Assembly (NCBI GenBank): GCA_027448945.1
Contig: DAIDMQ010000020.1
Coordinates: forward strand, 87,204-151,203
Direction: 5' to 3'
Length of the DNA stretch: 64,000 nt
Source: Gallionellaceae bacterium
GTDB lineage: Bacteria; Pseudomonadota; Gammaproteobacteria; Burkholderiales; Gallionellaceae
Below the pieces are notes generated by a model. The model worked only from the letters and a program-made list of their open reading frames with translations, was not told where the DNA came from and ran no database searches. Positions 9,202 through 17,641 of the stretch are shown piece by piece. Each line of letters starts with the position of its first letter. Positions within the stretch are counted from its first letter, which is position 1. A program made the position numbers and the translations under genes.

Positions 9202-9639
9202 ATGGCTTTAGTAGAGAAAACCGTATTGGTCGCACATAGCGCCGAACAGATGTTCAATCTGGTGGATAGGGTGGAAGACTACCCCAAGTTCCTGCCTTGG
9301 TGCGGAGGTGCGAGTGTGGCCGAACAAGGCGGCAACATAGTGCATGCCACTGTACACATCGATTATCACCATCTCAAACAACATTTCACCACCGAGAACG
9401 TGCGAACAGTGCCTCACCAGATTGAGATGACGTTGCAGGACGGTCCCTTCAAACATCTGGATGGAACTTGGCGCTTCGTGCCTTTGAACGAGTCTGCCTG
9501 TAAAATAGAATTCCGGCTGCATTATGAGTTCTCCAATAAATTACTGGAGAAACTGGTCGGGCCGGTGTTCCATTACATAGCCAATAGTTTCGTGGATGCA
9601 TTCATCCATAGGGCCGAGAAGGTATATACAAATACATGA
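9202..9639 (+). CDS. ratA: RatA-type START/polyketide cyclase-like protein
   Basis: A 145-residue SRPBCC-fold protein of the RatA/Coq10 family. Family features are VEKTVLVAHSAEQMFNLVD, VEDYPKFLPWCGG and the C-terminal GPVFHYIANSFVDAF. In E. coli RatA was described as blocking 70S assembly and, as a Coq10 homologue, may bind ubiquinone. ATG 9202 is chosen because the 26 residues encoded upstream of it match nothing conserved. It overlaps the next gene by four bases (ATGA), as in most proteobacteria, so the pair is translationally coupled. Confidence 0.88.
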   Translation: MALVEKTVLVAHSAEQMFNLVDRVEDYPKFLPWCGGASVAEQGGNIVHATVHIDYHHLKQHFTTENVRTVPHQIEMTLQDGPFKHLDGTWRFVPLNESACKIEFRLHYEFSNKLLEKLVGPVFHYIANSFVDAFIHRAEKVYTNT

Positions 9640-9947
9640 GTGACCAAATCAATATCGAAATCGTCTATGCATTAGCGCATGAGCAGACTTTGCTCAGACA
9701 ACAATTGCCTGCCGGTGTCACTGTGGTGCAAGCGATCGAGGCAAGCGGCATCTTGGATAAACACCCCGAGATCGATCTGGCCAAAAACAAGCTGGGTATC
9801 TTTGGCAAACTGACCAAGTCAGATGCGCCTTTGCGCGACAAAGACCGCATCGAGATATATAGACCTTTGCTTGCCGATCCCAAAGAAGTACGAAGAATAC
9901 GAGCTGAAGAAGGTAAAGCGATGAAGAAGGGCGGCGGCGAGCTATGA
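9636..9947 (+). CDS. RnfH (RatB) family ubiquitin-fold protein
   Basis: A 103-residue beta-grasp protein of the RnfH family. The start IEIVYALAHEQTLL, the central HPEIDLAKNKLGIFGKLTK and the end DRIEIYRPLLADPKEVRR are family hallmarks. The function is poorly known; the gene follows ratA here, as in E. coli where the pair is called ratAB. There is no Rnf complex in the window. The tail is basic and rich in Lys and Gly (KAMKKGGGE). Confidence 0.88.
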   Translation: MSDQINIEIVYALAHEQTLLRQQLPAGVTVVQAIEASGILDKHPEIDLAKNKLGIFGKLTKSDAPLRDKDRIEIYRPLLADPKEVRRIRAEEGKAMKKGGGEL

Positions 9948-9972
9948 TCATCAATCTTCAGGCCACTCACTG

Positions 9973-10827
9973 ATGCTAGATTACGATTTTCATTGCCATT
10001 CCAATATCTCTGATGGCACCTTGACGCCGACCGAGTTGGTGCAGCGTGCTGCGGGTCGGGGTGTCAAGGCGATGGCGTTGACTGACCACGACGATGTCGA
10101 TGGCCTGGACGAAGCACGCGCTGTCGCAGAGAGCTTGGGCATGCAGTTCATCAATGGTGTGGAAATCTCGGTCTCATGGCGCAGTCACACCCTGCACATC
10201 GTTGGACTGAATGTCGATCATCACTACCCGCCTTTGGTGGAGGGCTTGAGCGGGGTGCGCAGTGGTCGCGGTGCGCGTGCGCAAAAGATGTCGGATGAAT
10301 TGGCGAAGGCGGGGGTCGGCGGCGTGTTGGCAGGCGCGTATAAATACGCGAGCAATCCCAACATGATAGGCCGCACGCATTTCGCGCGTTATCTGGTTGA
10401 GAGCGGGCAGTGCAAGGATGTAAAGAGCGTCTTTAATCGCTATTTGGCCAAAGGTAAGCCGGGATATGTACCGCATCAATGGGCCAATTTGGCGGATGCC
10501 ATCAGCTGGATCAATGGTGCAGGGGGTGTCGCTGTATTGGCGCATCCTGGCCGTTACATGGTGGGTAAGCACAGCATGGGTAAGAAGACCATGCTGGAAT
10601 TGCTGGCCGAGTTCGCGGAGTTGGGTGGTCGTGCTGTCGAAGTCGTGACCGGCAGTCATACTCAAGAGCAATACGCCGAATTCGCGCGCTATGCCGAGCA
10701 ATTCAATCTGCTGTCTTCGGTCGGTTCGGATTTTCACGGTCCACAAGAAAGCTACCGTGACTTGGGACGCTTGCCCGATCTCCCCCTTATTTGCCGCCCG
10801 GTCTGGCAGCTATTCTTGGTGCAATAA
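9973..10827 (+). CDS. PHP-domain phosphoesterase (RNase AM/YciV-like)
   Basis: A 284-residue metal-dependent phosphoesterase of the PHP superfamily. The metal-binding motifs are FHCHSNISDG near the N-terminus, ALTDHDDVDG, and NGVEISV; VLAHPGRY and VGSDFHG supply the later ligands. E. coli YciV with this layout is a 5'-3' exonuclease that trims 5S and other rRNA 5' ends and acts on 3',5'-pAp, so a nuclease or nucleotidase role is expected. The next gene, a yciO homologue, begins 2 bp after its stop, matching the yciV-yciO linkage of enterobacteria. Confidence 0.85.
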   Translation: MLDYDFHCHSNISDGTLTPTELVQRAAGRGVKAMALTDHDDVDGLDEARAVAESLGMQFINGVEISVSWRSHTLHIVGLNVDHHYPPLVEGLSGVRSGRGARAQKMSDELAKAGVGGVLAGAYKYASNPNMIGRTHFARYLVESGQCKDVKSVFNRYLAKGKPGYVPHQWANLADAISWINGAGGVAVLAHPGRYMVGKHSMGKKTMLELLAEFAELGGRAVEVVTGSHTQEQYAEFARYAEQFNLLSSVGSDFHGPQESYRDLGRLPDLPLICRPVWQLFLVQ

Positions 10828-10829
10828 GC

Positions 10830-11453
10830 ATGTCGCAATTTTTCACGATCTATCCCACCAACATCAATACCAGGCTGATACGTCAGGCGGTGGCCATCTT
10901 GCGCGACGGCGGCATCGTGGTTTATCCGACCGACTCTTGTTACGCGCTGGGTTGCCATCTTGGTGACAAGACGGCGGTGTCTCGCATACGTGAAATACGC
11001 AAACTGGATGAACAGCATCAACTGACATTGATGTGTAGAGATCTGTCCGAGATCGCCAAATTTGCGCGTGTCGATAATCAAATATTTCGCATGCTAAAGA
11101 ACAACACACCGGGCGGCTATACCTTCATTCTGGATGCGACCAAGGAAGTGCCCAAGCGCGTGCAACACCCCAAACGCAGCACGGTGGGCATACGCGTGCC
11201 TGATCACCCTGTAGCCTTGGCGCTCTTGGAAGAGTTGGGTGAACCCATGCTGAGTTCGACGCTGATATTGCCCGACGAAGAATGGCCGCTGAATGAGGCG
11301 GAACGCATACGGGAACTGCTGGAGACCAAAGTGGATGCCGTGATAGACGGCGGTACGGCGGGTATAAATTTCACTACCGTGATCGACCTTACAGGCGATA
11401 CGCCGGTGCTGATCCGTCAGGGTGTGGGCGACGCAACACCGTTCGGTATCTGA
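10830..11453 (+). CDS. YciO/Sua5/YrdC family protein
   Basis: A 207-residue protein with the YrdC fold. The N-terminal KARQ-like segment and IVVYPTDSCYALGCHL match the substrate-binding region, and RSTVGIRVPDHPVA fits the second conserved block. YciO is related to TsaC, which makes threonylcarbamoyl-AMP for tRNA t6A, but YciO proteins are not proven to replace it efficiently. ATG 10830 is chosen because MSQFFTIYPTN is the usual YciO beginning. It is placed between a PHP gene and an M50 protease and probably in one operon with them. Confidence 0.85.
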   Translation: MSQFFTIYPTNINTRLIRQAVAILRDGGIVVYPTDSCYALGCHLGDKTAVSRIREIRKLDEQHQLTLMCRDLSEIAKFARVDNQIFRMLKNNTPGGYTFILDATKEVPKRVQHPKRSTVGIRVPDHPVALALLEELGEPMLSSTLILPDEEWPLNEAERIRELLETKVDAVIDGGTAGINFTTVIDLTGDTPVLIRQGVGDATPFGI

Positions 11454-11485
11454 TTCATCATTTCAACAACGAGAATATATATTCA

Positions 11486-12133
11486 ATGCAGTTAGATAAT
11501 CTGATACAAACCATCGCCATCGCAGCCATCCCGGTGTTGTTCGCAATCACCTTGCACGAGGCGGCTCACGGCTATGTGGCACGATATTTTGGCGATATGA
11601 CCGCACACCAGATGGGGCGCATCAGTCTGAATCCCATGCGTCACATAGACCCGGTTGGAACAATTATATTGCCCTTGCTGACACTGGCTTTGGGCGGGAT
11701 ATTGTTTGGCTGGGCCAAGCCTGTGCCAGTGAATTTCTCCGCTTTGCGTAATCCCAAGAAAGATATGTTGTGGGTCGCCATAGCGGGTCCAGCTTCGAAT
11801 CTGTTGATGGCGTTGATGTGGGCCTTGTTCTACAAGTTGGCTTGGATGAATCCCGATAGTTATTTTGCAGAGCCGCTCATGGAGATGGCCAGCATAGGCA
11901 TCAAGATCAATGCGGTACTGCTGGTGTTGAACATGTTGCCCTTGCCGCCGTTGGATGGCGGACGTGTTGCGGTCAGCCTGTTGCCACGCACGCAGGCTTA
12001 CCAACTGGCCCGTATAGAGCCATATGGCATGTTCATCTTGATCTTCTTGGCGGTTACGCCGGTGTTGGGTTGGGTATTGGGGCCATTGGTTGGCTCCGTG
12101 TATAAAATTATTTCTTTTATTTTTGGAATCTGA
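11486..12133 (+). CDS. Site-2 protease family membrane metallopeptidase (M50)
   Basis: A compact 215-residue intramembrane zinc protease. HEAAHGYVA holds the HExxH zinc motif in the first membrane helix, and NMLPLPPLDGGRV holds the third ligand Asp in the NPxPPLDG-type motif. There is no PDZ domain, unlike RseP, so this belongs to the small group common beside trpS and scpAB in betaproteobacteria. The substrate is unknown. The start ATG 11486 follows AACGAGAA, and the next gene, trpS, begins 2 bp after the stop. Confidence 0.88.
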   Translation: MQLDNLIQTIAIAAIPVLFAITLHEAAHGYVARYFGDMTAHQMGRISLNPMRHIDPVGTIILPLLTLALGGILFGWAKPVPVNFSALRNPKKDMLWVAIAGPASNLLMALMWALFYKLAWMNPDSYFAEPLMEMASIGIKINAVLLVLNMLPLPPLDGGRVAVSLLPRTQAYQLARIEPYGMFILIFLAVTPVLGWVLGPLVGSVYKIISFIFGI

Positions 12134-12135
12134 GT

Positions 12136-13338
12136 ATGTTCGCTGATCGAGTTTTATCCGGTATGCGCCCCACGGGCAGTCTGCATTTGGGCCATTACCA
12201 CGGCGTGTTGAAGAACTGGGTGCGTATGCAGCACGAGATGGAGTGTCTGTTCTTCGTTGCCGACTGGCATGCTTTGACCACGCACTACGACAATCCGCAA
12301 GTCATCGAGCAATCTGTATGGGATATGGTGGTTGACTGGTTGGCAGCGGGTGTGGATCCGGCGCATTCAACTCTGTTCATCCAGAGCAAAGTGCCCGAGC
12401 ATGCTGAGCTGCATCTCTTGTTGTCGATGATCACGCCATTGGGTTGGTTGGAACGTATGCCGACCTACAAAGACCAGCAGGAAAAGCTTAGCAGCAAGGA
12501 CTTGTCGACCTATGGTTTTTTGGGTTACCCCCTGTTAATGAGTGCGGACGTGCTGATCTATCGCGCCACGCAGGTACCCGTCGGCGAAGATCAAGTGCCA
12601 CACATCGAATTCACGCGTGAGCTTGCACGTCGTTTCAATCATATCTATGGTCGGGAGCTCGGTTTTGAAGAGAAAGCATTGGCTGCGGTCAAGAAACTAG
12701 GCAGTAAGAAAGCCAAACTCTATGCCGAGATGCGTGTGCGTTATCAGGAGCAGGGTGATGACGGGGCATTGGAGACTGCAAAATCTTTGTTGGATGAACA
12801 GCAGAGCCTGAGTCACGGTGATCGTGAGCGTTTGTTCGGTTACCTGGAAGGGGGGGGCAAGATGATCTTGTCTGAGCCTCAGTCCATGCTCACTGTGGCT
12901 TCCAAGATGCCGGGTTTGGATGGTCAGAAGATGTCGAAGTCCTATAACAACACGATTGCCCTGCGTGAAGACGAAGTTAGCGTGGGCAAAAAGATACGCA
13001 CCATGCCCACCGATCCTGCGCGTATACGCCGTACTGATCCGGGTGATCCCAGCCGTTGTCCGGTATGGCAGTTGCATCAGGTGTATTCCAACGAAGCCAC
13101 CAAACAATGGGCAATGCAGGGCTGCAAGAGTGCCGGTATAGGGTGCATCGAGTGCAAACAGCCTGTCATCGATTCTGTATTGGAAGAGCAGCGCCCCATG
13201 CGTGAACGCGCGCAGCTCTATCTGGACGACCCAACACTGGTACGTAATATCATTGCCGATGGTTGCGAGAAGGCTCGCAAGCTGGCGGGTGAGACCATGC
13301 GTGACGTGCGGGAAGCGATGGGATTGAGTTACAGCTAA
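12136..13338 (+). CDS. trpS: Tryptophan--tRNA ligase
   Basis: Charges tRNA-Trp. The class I signatures are visible: the HIGH-type SLHLGH at residues 15-20 and QKMSKSYNN from residue 265. Other conserved parts are LFFVADWHALTTHY and GEDQVPHIEFTRELARRFN. The protein is 400 residues, about 60 longer than the E. coli enzyme, because of an insertion between roughly residues 178 and 250 before the KMSKS loop. Long forms of this type are common in betaproteobacteria. It lies between the M50 protease and scpA, with 3 bp to scpA. Confidence 0.95.
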   Translation: MFADRVLSGMRPTGSLHLGHYHGVLKNWVRMQHEMECLFFVADWHALTTHYDNPQVIEQSVWDMVVDWLAAGVDPAHSTLFIQSKVPEHAELHLLLSMITPLGWLERMPTYKDQQEKLSSKDLSTYGFLGYPLLMSADVLIYRATQVPVGEDQVPHIEFTRELARRFNHIYGRELGFEEKALAAVKKLGSKKAKLYAEMRVRYQEQGDDGALETAKSLLDEQQSLSHGDRERLFGYLEGGGKMILSEPQSMLTVASKMPGLDGQKMSKSYNNTIALREDEVSVGKKIRTMPTDPARIRRTDPGDPSRCPVWQLHQVYSNEATKQWAMQGCKSAGIGCIECKQPVIDSVLEEQRPMRERAQLYLDDPTLVRNIIADGCEKARKLAGETMRDVREAMGLSYS

Positions 13339-13341
13339 GCG

Positions 13342-14148
13342 ATGAGCGACAACCAACTCCAGCTGATTCCTTACGCGCGTATACACGGCGAGCCTGTGCT
13401 CGAATTACCGCTGGATCTTTATATCCCGCCGGATGCGCTTGAGTTGGTGTTGGAGAATTTCCAGGGACCGTTGGATCTGTTGCTGTACCTGATACGTAAG
13501 CACAATCTTGATGTGCTGGATATTCCGATGGCGGAGCTGACCCGTCAGTACATGGGTTACATCGAGCTGATGGAAAGCAATCGCATGGAGTTGGCGGCGG
13601 AATACTTGCTGATGGCTGCCGTGTTAATCGAAATCAAGTCGCGCATGTTGTTGCCCAAAGTCACCAAGGTCAGTGAAGATGGCATAGAAGATCCCCGTGC
13701 GGAGTTGATGCGCCGCTTGATGGAATATGAACAGATGAAATTGGCCGCACAAGCGCTCAACGAGATGCCCCAGGCCGAGCGCGACTTCGAGATCGTGCAA
13801 GTGCTGATCGAGAATACGGTGCAAGAACGATTGCCGCAAGTCAGCGTGGATGATTTGAAGCAAGCGTGGTTGGGTTTATTGACGCGCGCCAAACTCAACA
13901 AACACCACACCATACGCCGTGAACAGTTGTCGGTTCGCGAGCAGATGACCCATGTGTTGCGTTGTCTGAAGACGGGTGAATATGTGGCGTTCGAAAATTT
14001 GTTCGACTTGGACGACGGACTGCCCAAGCTGGTGGTGACCTTTATCGCGGTACTCGAATTGGCCAAGGAATTCTTGGTCGAGATTCAACAAACAGAAACC
14101 TTCGGGAGCATCTATGTCAGAACCAATCGCGCCATCAACGACGAATGA
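13342..14148 (+). CDS. scpA: Segregation and condensation protein A
   Basis: The kleisin subunit of the Smc-ScpAB chromosome-organising complex. The 268-residue protein shows the ScpA hallmark [17 protein letters not shown] near residue 37 and the following [19 protein letters not shown]. The C-terminal winged helix that contacts the Smc head ends near [14 protein letters not shown]. The gene overlaps scpB by 35 bp, which suggests translational coupling. The Smc partner is not in the window. Confidence 0.92.
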   Translation: MSDNQLQLIPYARIHGEPVLELPLDLYIPPDALELVLENFQGPLDLLLYLIRKHNLDVLDIPMAELTRQYMGYIELMESNRMELAAEYLLMAAVLIEIKSRMLLPKVTKVSEDGIEDPRAELMRRLMEYEQMKLAAQALNEMPQAERDFEIVQVLIENTVQERLPQVSVDDLKQAWLGLLTRAKLNKHHTIRREQLSVREQMTHVLRCLKTGEYVAFENLFDLDDGLPKLVVTFIAVLELAKEFLVEIQQTETFGSIYVRTNRAINDE

Positions 14149-14770
14149 TGATCTGCCGGCCCCCGTGGCTGAGAATGAAGTGTGTGCCAGTTCCATAAGC
14201 ATCGATCTGTTCGATGGCAAGATGGATACCAGGGGTTTTAAGCTGGTGTTGGAAGCCGCACTGCTGACCTCGTCCGAACCTTTGCCGGCATCAGAATTGA
14301 AGAAGCTCTGCGATGTTTCGCTGGATAACGCACAACTGGAAATACTGCTGGAAGAGTTGGCGCAAGATTGGCAGGGGCGTGGTGTGGAACTGACACGCGT
14401 GGCCAGCGGCTGGCGTTTTCGTGCCAAGCCACAGATGCAAATTTATTTAGACAGACTGAATCCGCAAAAGCCACCGCGCTACTCACGTGCCGTGATGGAG
14501 ACCTTGGCCATCATCGCTTACCATCAGCCCGTCACCCGTGGTGATATTGAAGAGATACGGGGAGTGGCGGTTTCGGCGCAAATTCTCAAAACATTGGAGG
14601 CACGTGGCTGGATAGATGTGATCGGCACACGCGATGTGCCGGGTAAGCCCGAGCTGTTCGCCAGTACCAAACAGCTATTGGATGATTTGAATTTGCGCAG
14701 CCTGGCTGAATTGCCGCCGCTGCAAGAGATTAGTGCCTTGCTGGAGCCGGAAACCGCAACGGTGAATTGA
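14114..14770 (+). CDS. scpB: Segregation and condensation protein B
   Basis: Dimerising partner of ScpA. After a variable 35-residue N-terminus, the two winged-helix units are visible: [20 protein letters not shown] followed by [10 protein letters not shown], then [20 protein letters not shown] and [19 protein letters not shown], the most conserved ScpB region. The length of 218 residues is usual. It ends 4 bp from the convergent DUF1854 gene, with no room for a separate terminator. Confidence 0.92.
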   Translation: MSEPIAPSTTNDDLPAPVAENEVCASSISIDLFDGKMDTRGFKLVLEAALLTSSEPLPASELKKLCDVSLDNAQLEILLEELAQDWQGRGVELTRVASGWRFRAKPQMQIYLDRLNPQKPPRYSRAVMETLAIIAYHQPVTRGDIEEIRGVAVSAQILKTLEARGWIDVIGTRDVPGKPELFASTKQLLDDLNLRSLAELPPLQEISALLEPETATVN

Positions 14771-14774
14771 GGGT

Positions 14775-15230
14775 TTAGAGGAAACGATCCAGCAGCTTGC
14801 GGCTGTGCCTGTCCAGACCGTCCACATCCCCGATCAAAAACGAGATGCCTTGTCCATCGACGATGAGTAATTTGTTTTGGGTGAGGCGACGAATCTGATC
14901 TTCCGCCTTCAGTACCATTTCGGCATCCCCCCTGTCTGTCACTACTGTCCAAGTGCTAGGCGTGGCGAAGCTGCTGACCGCATCGATACGGGTGATGACA
15001 GGCATGAATTCGCATATCGCCAACTCGGCTTTTATGAGTGTGCTGAGCGCAATAGGTAGTTCGGCTAGATTCGCAAACCATGCCAATTCATGCCCATCCT
15101 TTCCCAGTAGCGAGATACCTTCATCGGGTGCCGAGATGGGATATGCGCGCACCAGACTCAATTCGGAATGAATGTTGCCTGCGCTGTCGGTATAGCGGAG
15201 TTCGCCGTGTTCGTCTTTACTCAAGTTCAT
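14775..15230 (-). CDS. DUF1854 protein associated with cyanophycin metabolism
   Basis: A 151-residue protein without signal or membrane segments. It matches the DUF1854 family, whose members in betaproteobacteria sit beside a cyanophycin-linked ABC transporter. Typical parts are the ELSLVRAYPISAPDEGISL stretch and the end GDVDGLDRHSRKLLDRFL. The molecular role is unknown. Its start overlaps the stop of the ABC transporter by four bases, and both are transcribed away from two cyanophycin synthetase genes. The arrangement suggests a partner of the transporter; this is an inference. Confidence 0.75.
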   Translation of the reverse strand: MNLSKDEHGELRYTDSAGNIHSELSLVRAYPISAPDEGISLLGKDGHELAWFANLAELPIALSTLIKAELAICEFMPVITRIDAVSSFATPSTWTVVTDRGDAEMVLKAEDQIRRLTQNKLLIVDGQGISFLIGDVDGLDRHSRKLLDRFL

Positions 15231-17515
15231 GCTGTGACTCCTGCATTCTTTACTTCCGCGCTCGCGGTTTTGATGTCGTCCAGATCGGTGTCGACGTTGC
15301 GCACTTGTGCCAAGTACAGACGGTAATACGCGCCTTGTTTGGCCATCAGATCATCGTGGTTGCCAATTTCCACGACTTCACCGCGATCCAGTACCACCAG
15401 GCGACTCGCCTTGTGCAGAGTGGACAAGCGATGTGCGATGGCGATGGTGGTGCGGCCTTGTACAAGATTGTCCAAGGCCTTCTGTATCTCTTTCTCGGTC
15501 TCGGTATCGACCGACGCTGTGGCTTCGTCGAGTATCAGGATGCGCGGGTCTATGAGCAGGGCGCGGGCGATGGAGATGCGCTGACGCTCGCCGCCAGACA
15601 GGCCGTGGCCGCGTTCACCGACTAGCGAGTCATAGCCGTGGGGTAGTCGCAGGATGAATTCATGCGCATGTGCGGCACGCGCTGCCGCAACAATCTCGGC
15701 GCGAGTCGCAGCGGGTTTTCCGTAAGCGATGTTTTCGGCGATCGAGCCGAAGAATAAAAATGGCTCTTGCAGTACCAGGCCGATGTTGCTGCGGTAGTCG
15801 GCGATGGAAAGTTGGCGGATGTTCACGCCGTCTATGCTGATTGCGCCTTCGCTCACGTCATAGAAGCGGCACATCAGATTGACCAAGGTACTCTTACCCG
15901 AGCCGCTGTGGCCGACCAGACCTATCATCTCGCCCGGAGCAATGTCTAGATTCAGCCCTTTGATCACGGCTCGGCTGCCGTAGCGGAAGCCTGCATTGCT
16001 AAGCGTGATACGGCCTGAGATCTGGTCCAACTTAACCGGGTTGGCAGGTTCGGGCACGCTGGATACATGGTCGAGGATATCGAAAATGCGTTTGGCGGCA
16101 GAAGCGGCTTTTTGCGTCACCGAGACGATACGGCTCATCGAATCTAGACGCGTATAAAAACGGCTAATGTAAGCCAAGAAAGCGGTCAGTACGCCCACTG
16201 TGATCTGGTCGCGCGACACCAGCCAGATGCCGAACGCCCACACTACCAGCAAGCCTATCTCTGTGAGCAGGGTGACGCTGGGCGAGAACAGAGACCAGAT
16301 CTTGTTGATGTGGTCGTTGACTTGCAGATTATGTTCGTTCGCCTCACGAAAGCGTGTCGCTTCGCGGTCCTCTTGTGCGAAGGCTTTGACGACGCGTATC
16401 CCGGGGATGGTGTCGGCCAAGACATTGCTAAGCTGTGACCAGACCCGGTCTATTTTCTCGAACCCGGTGCGCAACTTGTCGCGCACGATATGGATCATCC
16501 AGGCGATGATGGGCAAGGGGATCAGGGTAACGACCGCAAGCCACGGGTTGATCGAGATGAGGATGGCAGCCGTCATGACGATCATCAGCACATCGGTGGC
16601 AAAATCCAATAGATGCAAAGACAAGAATACGCAGATGCGATCCGACTCCGAACCGATGCGTGACATCAGGTCACCGGTACGCTTGCCGCCAAAATATTCC
16701 AGCGAAAGTTTTAGCAGATGTTCATAGGTCATGGTGCGCAAATCCGCGCCTATACGTTCCGAGACCAGGGCAAGGATATAGGTCTTGGCCCAACCCAAAC
16801 CCCAAGCCAATATGGCAGAGCCGAACAGCCCGGATAACAGCCATGCGACTGCAGAGGTGTCTATGGGGGTGCCGTTCTGATAGGGGATAAGTACTTTATC
16901 CATCAAAGGCATGGTCAGATAGGGGGGGACGAGTGTGGCGGCGGTAGATGCCAACATCAATAGGAATCCCGCTGATAGCTGCCAACGGTATGGCCGTGCA
17001 AAACGCCACAAACGCAGCAGCGTCCAAGTTGAGGGTGGAGTCTCTTCTTCGTTGTCACACTGCGGGCATTTCTCTTGGATGAGTTCCGCACCACACTGGT
17101 CACAAGTCTCCAGCCGTTCCGGGCTATATGGCTGCTTACGAGTTATCGCATCCACCAGGGCTTGATGGTGCTTGATGAAGGCGAGGGCGGCGCTATCCAG
17201 CGCCAAGGTATAACGCCACAGGGCGACTGTGTACCCATCGCGATTTAAGGTCAGTGTGCCGACGCCCGCATGGTCATGTTGTGACAATCGATCGCCGTCT
17301 TGGTGTAGGTAGTTGTGCGACTCACTATTTATTTCTAGCGCCAACAAGCGCTTTTCAGTCAGGAGTAGCAGCGTCTTTTGAAAATGTAACCTAACATCCA
17401 GATTTATTTCCAGGCTGGCGATGATTTTTTCATCTTGACTTAGAAGGGATGTCAGGGCGGCCTGCCACTGGGCAGGATAAGAGACGGAATTTTGTAGTGT
17501 ATCGGGATAGGACAT
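15227..17515 (-). CDS. Fused ABC transporter (permease-ATPase), cyanophycin-associated
   Basis: A 762-residue half-transporter of the exporter type. Residues 1-130 form a soluble domain unlike ordinary exporters. A zinc-ribbon follows (Cys138, Cys141, Cys150, Cys153; CDQC...CPQC). From about 170 to 470 there is a six-helix ABC transmembrane domain, and then the ATPase with Walker A (GHSGSGKST), signature LSGGERQRISIARALL and Walker B ILILDEATASVD. The homologues are annotated as cyanophycin metabolism-associated transporters; the substrate is unproven. The gene is divergent from the synthetase pair, with 126 bp between the chosen starts, where shared promoters must lie. Confidence 0.85.
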   Translation of the reverse strand: MSYPDTLQNSVSYPAQWQAALTSLLSQDEKIIASLEINLDVRLHFQKTLLLLTEKRLLALEINSESHNYLHQDGDRLSQHDHAGVGTLTLNRDGYTVALWRYTLALDSAALAFIKHHQALVDAITRKQPYSPERLETCDQCGAELIQEKCPQCDNEEETPPSTWTLLRLWRFARPYRWQLSAGFLLMLASTAATLVPPYLTMPLMDKVLIPYQNGTPIDTSAVAWLLSGLFGSAILAWGLGWAKTYILALVSERIGADLRTMTYEHLLKLSLEYFGGKRTGDLMSRIGSESDRICVFLSLHLLDFATDVLMIVMTAAILISINPWLAVVTLIPLPIIAWMIHIVRDKLRTGFEKIDRVWSQLSNVLADTIPGIRVVKAFAQEDREATRFREANEHNLQVNDHINKIWSLFSPSVTLLTEIGLLVVWAFGIWLVSRDQITVGVLTAFLAYISRFYTRLDSMSRIVSVTQKAASAAKRIFDILDHVSSVPEPANPVKLDQISGRITLSNAGFRYGSRAVIKGLNLDIAPGEMIGLVGHSGSGKSTLVNLMCRFYDVSEGAISIDGVNIRQLSIADYRSNIGLVLQEPFLFFGSIAENIAYGKPAATRAEIVAAARAAHAHEFILRLPHGYDSLVGERGHGLSGGERQRISIARALLIDPRILILDEATASVDTETEKEIQKALDNLVQGRTTIAIAHRLSTLHKASRLVVLDRGEVVEIGNHDDLMAKQGAYYRLYLAQVRNVDTDLDDIKTASAEVKNAGVTA

Positions 17516-17641
17516 TAAGTTTCCTTACGGGAATATTACGATTCTACATTGCCCTCTGGTAAACTTGCACGACTGTCTGAACGTGTGACCAGAAGTTTTG
17601 TTTTTCCCCAAATTCACACCCTCACTCATCTGGATGACCTG

